Assembly (NCBI GenBank): GCA_045105775.1
Contig: JBGCDW010000245.1
Span: 1 to 9,301 of the forward strand
From: Aureispira sp045105775
GTDB taxonomy: Bacteria > Bacteroidota > Bacteroidia > Chitinophagales > Saprospiraceae
Direction of reading: 5' to 3'
Length of the DNA stretch: 9,301 nt
Below the pieces are notes generated by a model that was not told where the DNA came from, did no database searches, and saw nothing but the letters and a program-made list of their open reading frames with translations. The translations under genes were made by a program, and so were the position numbers. Shown here piece after piece: positions 6,093 to 9,301 of this stretch. The stretch's first letter is position 1, and each line of letters starts with the position of its first letter.

Positions 6093-6266
6093 TTCAAACA
6101 AAACCTTAGCATTGGCTGTTTTCTTCATAAAAATAGCTTATAATTATACAATAAAACAGAGAGAAGTAGTTGGAAAACCTAAAAACTGCTTTTCAAAACA
6201 GTATAACTATTCTATATTTTTAATCTTCCTCACGAACAATTTATTGAGCAAAAACAATTACTCTAC

Positions 6267-7109
6267 ATGAAAAAAATTAACTTTTTAATGGCACTAATGT
6301 TTGGTGCAGCTGGTTTATTATTATTACAAAGTTCTTCTGCTGGACGCGCCGCTTCTGGTGGCCTTGACAGAACAGGTTCTCCTGTAGCTGGAGGTGTTTG
6401 TTCTCAGTGTCATAATGGCGGTAGCTTTTCTCCTACGGCATCTGCAACAATCACCAATGCTGCTGGAACGGCTGTTACGGCTTATGTTCCTGGACAAACC
6501 TATACGGTTACTTTTACTGTAACTGGTTCAGGTGCTAGTGGTTATGCTATGCAAGCATCTATGTTAGATGCCAACAATGCTAATGCAGGTGATTTCTTGG
6601 CTAACACTACGTCTAATACACGTTTGACAACGGTTGCTGCTACTGGTATTGAATTCCTAGAGCACCAAGGCTTGCAAGCTGCAGGTACATTTGCTGCTAC
6701 ATGGGAAGCACCCGCAGCAGGTACTGGTACGGTTACACTTTATGGTGTTGGTTTGGCTTGTAATGGTAATGGTGGTACTACTGGTGACCAAGTTACTGCA
6801 GCTATCTCCGTTGCACTAACAGAAGACAACAGCACTAATGTAAACAACATCGAAGGCGAAATTGCTTTGTTTGATGTTTACCCAATGCCTAACCAAGGTA
6901 ACTTTACCTTGAAAAACAACAGCCAAGAAACTGATTTCCAATTGCAAATTGTGAATATGGCAGGACAAGTAGTTGCTGCACAACAATTGAACTTAGCTCA
7001 AAGTGCTACTCAAACATTGGATTTCCCTAACTTGGTTCCCGGTTTGTATACCGTAATATTAGAAGGTGAAAACCTACGTCAAGCACAACAAATGATGGTA
7101 GCCAAATAA
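6267..7109 (+). CDS. Secreted CxxCH protein, choice-of-anchor V/Reeler-like domain plus T9SS sorting domain
   Basis: The product is 280 residues. A signal peptide (about 1-25, hydrophobic core FLMALMFGAAGLLLL) sends it to the periplasm. Then come the motif LDRTGSP (33-39) and CSQCH (45-49), a single CxxCH site able to bind a c-type haem through Cys45, Cys48 and His49. Residues 50-185 form a beta-rich domain with PGQTYTVTFTV, FLEH with His133, and NGNGGTTGD; this order resembles proteins annotated as choice-of-anchor V or Reeler-like. Residues 200-280 are a T9SS type A sorting domain (DVYPMPNQGNFTL, then IVNMAGQVV, LVPGLYTVIL and QQMMVAK), so it should be exported through the outer membrane and held at the surface or released. 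It is paralogous to the next gene and followed by a strong terminator, so it is transcribed alone. Haem attachment is inferred; a structural or metal site is also possible. Confidence 0.85.
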   Translation: MKKINFLMALMFGAAGLLLLQSSSAGRAASGGLDRTGSPVAGGVCSQCHNGGSFSPTASATITNAAGTAVTAYVPGQTYTVTFTVTGSGASGYAMQASMLDANNANAGDFLANTTSNTRLTTVAATGIEFLEHQGLQAAGTFAATWEAPAAGTGTVTLYGVGLACNGNGGTTGDQVTAAISVALTEDNSTNVNNIEGEIALFDVYPMPNQGNFTLKNNSQETDFQLQIVNMAGQVVAAQQLNLAQSATQTLDFPNLVPGLYTVILEGENLRQAQQMMVAK

Positions 7110-7133
7110 TTATTTTGCTATCTTAATTCATAC

Positions 7134-7152
7134 CAGTGTACCCAATACACTG
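7134..7152 (+). repeat. Short hairpin preceding the terminator
   Basis: CAGTGTA (7134-7140) and TACACTG (7146-7152) form a perfect 7-bp stem with a 5-nt loop, placed between the stop codon (7109) and the intrinsic terminator at 7160. It may help stop or stabilise the transcript end. Confidence 0.45.
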
Positions 7153-7159
7153 TTCTATA

Positions 7160-7200
7160 ATAGTCATCTCTTCCCAGTTGTAAGAGATGACTATTTTTTT
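7160..7200 (+). terminator. Rho-independent terminator
   Basis: A perfect 13-bp stem ATAGTCATCTCTT (7160-7172) and AAGAGATGACTAT (7182-7194) with a 9-nt loop runs straight into a T tract (7194-7200). It lies 50 bp after the stop of the first CxxCH gene and separates it from its paralogue. Confidence 0.88.
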
Positions 7201-7556
7201 GTAGAGGGATATGGTTGTTTCAATAGGTTACCTATTCCTTTTTTCCTCCATTTATATCCATATCAGCTACCTTACCAGTTGCTAAACAAAACTCCCAAAT
7301 AATAAAGTCCAAATTTGAATAACGAAAACACCTACTCTTGAGCTAGTTTATTTTTTTACTTTGGTTTTTATTCGAGACTTTTTTGTATTTTTCTGAATAT
7401 AAAGTCTCTTACAATGCAAAGATAAAATGTCTATTACAATCTCAGGATAGTTTTATGAAAAATGTATAGGATAGCCTGATACAATGTGACAAAATCTTTC
7501 GTTATATCTAAAAGTGTAACAGTATAAAACTATTTTCGGACACAACAATTGAATCT
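7201..7556. other. AT-rich spacer with inverted repeats
   Basis: No gene is supported. It holds the palindrome AATAGGT-T-ACCTATT (7222-7236) inside wider arms GATATGG/CCATATC (7208-7214 and 7258-7264), and GAGACTTT/AAAGTCTC (7374-7381 and 7401-7408). TATTTTCG at 7531-7538 is one base from the Bacteroidota -7 element TAnnTTTG, but no TTTG lies at the expected upstream spacing, so no promoter is called. Confidence 0.55.
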
Positions 7557-9301
7557 ATGAAATTAAGATTTCTTTACTTTCTAGCATCTTGTTTATTGTT
7601 ATGGTATGTTTTGCAAAGTAGCCGAACAGGCGCAGCAGCAACGTTTAGTTTGGATCGTACAGGGAGTCCAATTGCGGCAGGACTCAATTGTGGTGCTTGC
7701 CATAATGGTGCTTTTAATAATGCGGCGTTGGCAATTGTAGTGAGGAATACAGGAGGACAAATCGTAACCGACTATGTACCAAATGATACCTATACGGTGG
7801 AATTCAATACCACAAATCAGTTTGGTTTTGTGCATGGGGTACAGGGGGTTGCATTAACACCCACTAATGCACAAGCAGGTGCATTTTCAAGTCCTATTGC
7901 TGGCACCAAAATTAGCCCACTGAATGGTAGGCAATATGTAGAGCATTCGACCCCCGCTTTTGCCGCAGGTGGATTTACTTTTTCGGCTACTTGGACTGCT
8001 CCAGGAGTTGGAACGGGTTCTGTCACATTTTACGGCTCAGGAGTTATTGCCAATGGCAATAGTGGGACGAGCGGAGATGATCCTATCGCTCCCGTCAATT
8101 TGGTATTGCCAGAACGAATAGCTGCCTCGATAGATTACGCTCAAGCGACCTATTGCCAAAATGATTTTGACCCAACTCCTGTACAATTGGGTGTACCTAA
8201 TGGAACCTATACAGCAAGCCCTAGTGGTTTAGTTTTCAATTCAAGCACAGGAGAGATTGATTTGAGTGCTTCGGCTTTAGGAACATATACCATTACTTAT
8301 AACTATTCGGGTGGTTCTACAACAGACCAAGTGAGTATTATTGTTGCGGATGATGCTTCGTATAGTTATCCTAGCAATAGTTTTTGTGTTAACCAACCCG
8401 ATCCCACACCAACCATTACAGGATTACAAGGCGGCTACTTTTTGGGCAGTGCAGGCTTGTTTGTAGATTCAACAACAGGAACTATAGATATTAGCGCGTC
8501 AGGGCCAGGTTCTTACACGGTGGGTTACTTTACCAATGGGCCTTGTCCAGCACAAGGCTTCACCACTATTACTATTACCAATAGTACCAATGCTTCTTTT
8601 TCATATAGTAATGCAAGCTATTGTGTTAATGGAGCCGATCCTACTCCAACAGCCGTAACAACAGGAGGAACATACACGGCTAGTCCTAGTGGTTTATCCA
8701 TCAATGCAAGTACAGGGCTAATAGATTTGAGTGCTTCAACATCAGGGAGTTATACGGTAACTTATACCACAGGAGGCTCTTGTTCTAATAGTTCTAATCA
8801 GTCTGTTAATATTTTGCCTTTAGATAATGCTTCTTTTTCATATAGTAATGCCAGTTATTGTCAGAATGGAGCCGACCCCACGCCAACGGTTGCAGGCTTG
8901 AGTGGTGGAACGTTTAGCAGTACAGCAGGTTTATCTATAAATGCAAGTACAGGACTCATAGATGTGAGTGCTTCTACAATCGGAAGTTATACCGTAACCT
9001 ATACGACGAATGGGCAATGTCCCAATACTTCTACCCAGAGCGTAACTATCCAAACCTTGGATAATGCTTCTTTTTCATATAGTAATGCCAGTTATTGTCA
9101 GAATGGAGCCGACCCCACGCCAACCATTACAGGTTTGGGGGGTGGAACATTTAGTAGCACAGCAGGTTTATCCATCAACTCTAGTACAGGACTCATAGAT
9201 GTGAGTGCTTCTACAATCGGAAGTTATACCGTAACCTATACGACGAATGGGCAATGTCCCAATACTTCTACCCAGAGTGTAACTATCCAAACCTTAGATA
9301 A
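7557..9301 (+). CDS. Large secreted CxxCH protein with tandem Ig-like repeats, partial at the right edge
   Basis: From ATG 7557 the frame stays open to the window end: 581 codons with no stop. A signal peptide (about 1-28, core FLYFLASCLLLWYVL) is followed by SLDRTGSP (31-38), CGACH (45-49, same residues as in the upstream paralogue) and a homologous beta-rich domain to about 187 with GRQYVEHS (His130) and ANGNSGTSGD. From residue 188 there are five complete Ig/PKD-like repeats of 77-79 residues and the start of a sixth, with the consensus DNASFSYS-x4-YC, DPTP, GGTFSS, TGLIDxSAS and SYTVTYTTxG-x-C. Such arrays extend Bacteroidota surface adhesins away from the cell, and a T9SS sorting domain would be expected beyond the edge. 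The CxxCH domain would then sit at the outer tip. Haem binding is inferred; adhesion is the usual reading of such repeats but not proven here. Confidence 0.88.
   Translation, partial: MKLRFLYFLASCLLLWYVLQSSRTGAAATFSLDRTGSPIAAGLNCGACHNGAFNNAALAIVVRNTGGQIVTDYVPNDTYTVEFNTTNQFGFVHGVQGVALTPTNAQAGAFSSPIAGTKISPLNGRQYVEHSTPAFAAGGFTFSATWTAPGVGTGSVTFYGSGVIANGNSGTSGDDPIAPVNLVLPERIAASIDYAQATYCQNDFDPTPVQLGVPNGTYTASPSGLVFNSSTGEIDLSASALGTYTITYNYSGGSTTDQVSIIVADDASYSYPSNSFCVNQPDPTPTITGLQGGYFLGSAGLFVDSTTGTIDISASGPGSYTVGYFTNGPCPAQGFTTITITNSTNASFSYSNASYCVNGADPTPTAVTTGGTYTASPSGLSINASTGLIDLSASTSGSYTVTYTTGGSCSNSSNQSVNILPLDNASFSYSNASYCQNGADPTPTVAGLSGGTFSSTAGLSINASTGLIDVSASTIGSYTVTYTTNGQCPNTSTQSVTIQTLDNASFSYSNASYCQNGADPTPTITGLGGGTFSSTAGLSINSSTGLIDVSASTIGSYTVTYTTNGQCPNTSTQSVTIQTLD
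8118..9301 (+). repeat. In-frame tandem Ig-like repeat array
   Basis: Units lie at 8118-8348 (231 bp), 8349-8585, 8586-8822, 8823-9059 and 9060-9296 (237 bp each), and a new one opens at 9297. Units 4 and 5 differ at only about 16 of 237 positions by eye, with the first 65 bases identical; units 1 and 2 are much more diverged. Each unit encodes two cysteines (about residues 13 and 66 of the unit), except unit 1, which lacks the second. The array probably grows and homogenises by recombination. Confidence 0.9.

Larger units (their letters stand above)
5933..6266. other. Structured AT-rich spacer
   Basis: No gene is supported here. The spacer holds the post-gene hairpin at 5939-5984, the nested hairpin at 6040-6092 and an AT-rich stretch up to the next ATG. 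A promoter for the downstream gene should be present, but no clear consensus could be assigned and no Shine-Dalgarno precedes 6267. Confidence 0.6.

Noticed and set aside
7599..8026. Minus-strand open frames within the second CxxCH gene
   Set aside because: The plus frame has a signal peptide, CxxCH and repeats; the minus frames look random.
8118..9301. CRISPR array or satellite DNA
   Set aside because: The 237-bp periodicity is exactly in frame and encodes a conserved protein domain; there are no short repeats with unique spacers.

Overview
The window looks like chromosomal DNA of a member of the Bacteroidota, most likely a marine Saprospirales-type (Aureispira-like) bacterium. This is inferred from AT-rich spacers without Shine-Dalgarno boxes, SPII lipoproteins of Bacteroidota style, a C-terminal type IX secretion (T9SS) sorting domain, and Ig-like repeat proteins typical of that phylum. 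No RNA gene, CRISPR array or complete transposase gene is visible.

Left edge (1-492): a minus-strand fragment of a WHH-type HNH/endonuclease VII-superfamily nuclease, usually the C-terminal toxin tip of polymorphic toxins, runs off the window. Its apparent ATG lies in the end of a 205-bp non-coding element (141-345) with perfect terminal inverted repeats and TA on both sides, a MITE-like insertion. A plus-strand lipoprotein gene (493-990) follows and ends at a strong hairpin facing a convergent operon.

Middle (1078-4884, minus strand): a three-gene operon in the order thiolase (3679-4884), four-helix membrane protein of unknown function (3257-3664), and bifunctional enoyl-CoA hydratase/3-hydroxyacyl-CoA dehydrogenase (1078-3204). 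The two enzymes form the last three steps of fatty-acid beta-oxidation. A coiled-coil remnant without a start codon (4900-5007) lies just upstream of the thiolase.

Right half (5411-9301, plus strand): an EGF-like secreted lipoprotein, then two paralogous secreted proteins that share a signal peptide, an LDRTGSP motif, a CxxCH haem-type motif at identical residues 45-49 and the same beta-rich domain (choice-of-anchor V/Reeler-like). The first ends directly in a T9SS sorting domain. The second carries a tandem array of about 79-residue Ig-like repeats and runs off the right edge. The spacers here are AT-rich and hold several hairpins, one of them a textbook intrinsic terminator (7160-7200).

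The points most worth following are the duplicated CxxCH surface proteins with different tails, the small TA-flanked element beside a toxin fragment, and the uncharacterised membrane protein inside the beta-oxidation operon.
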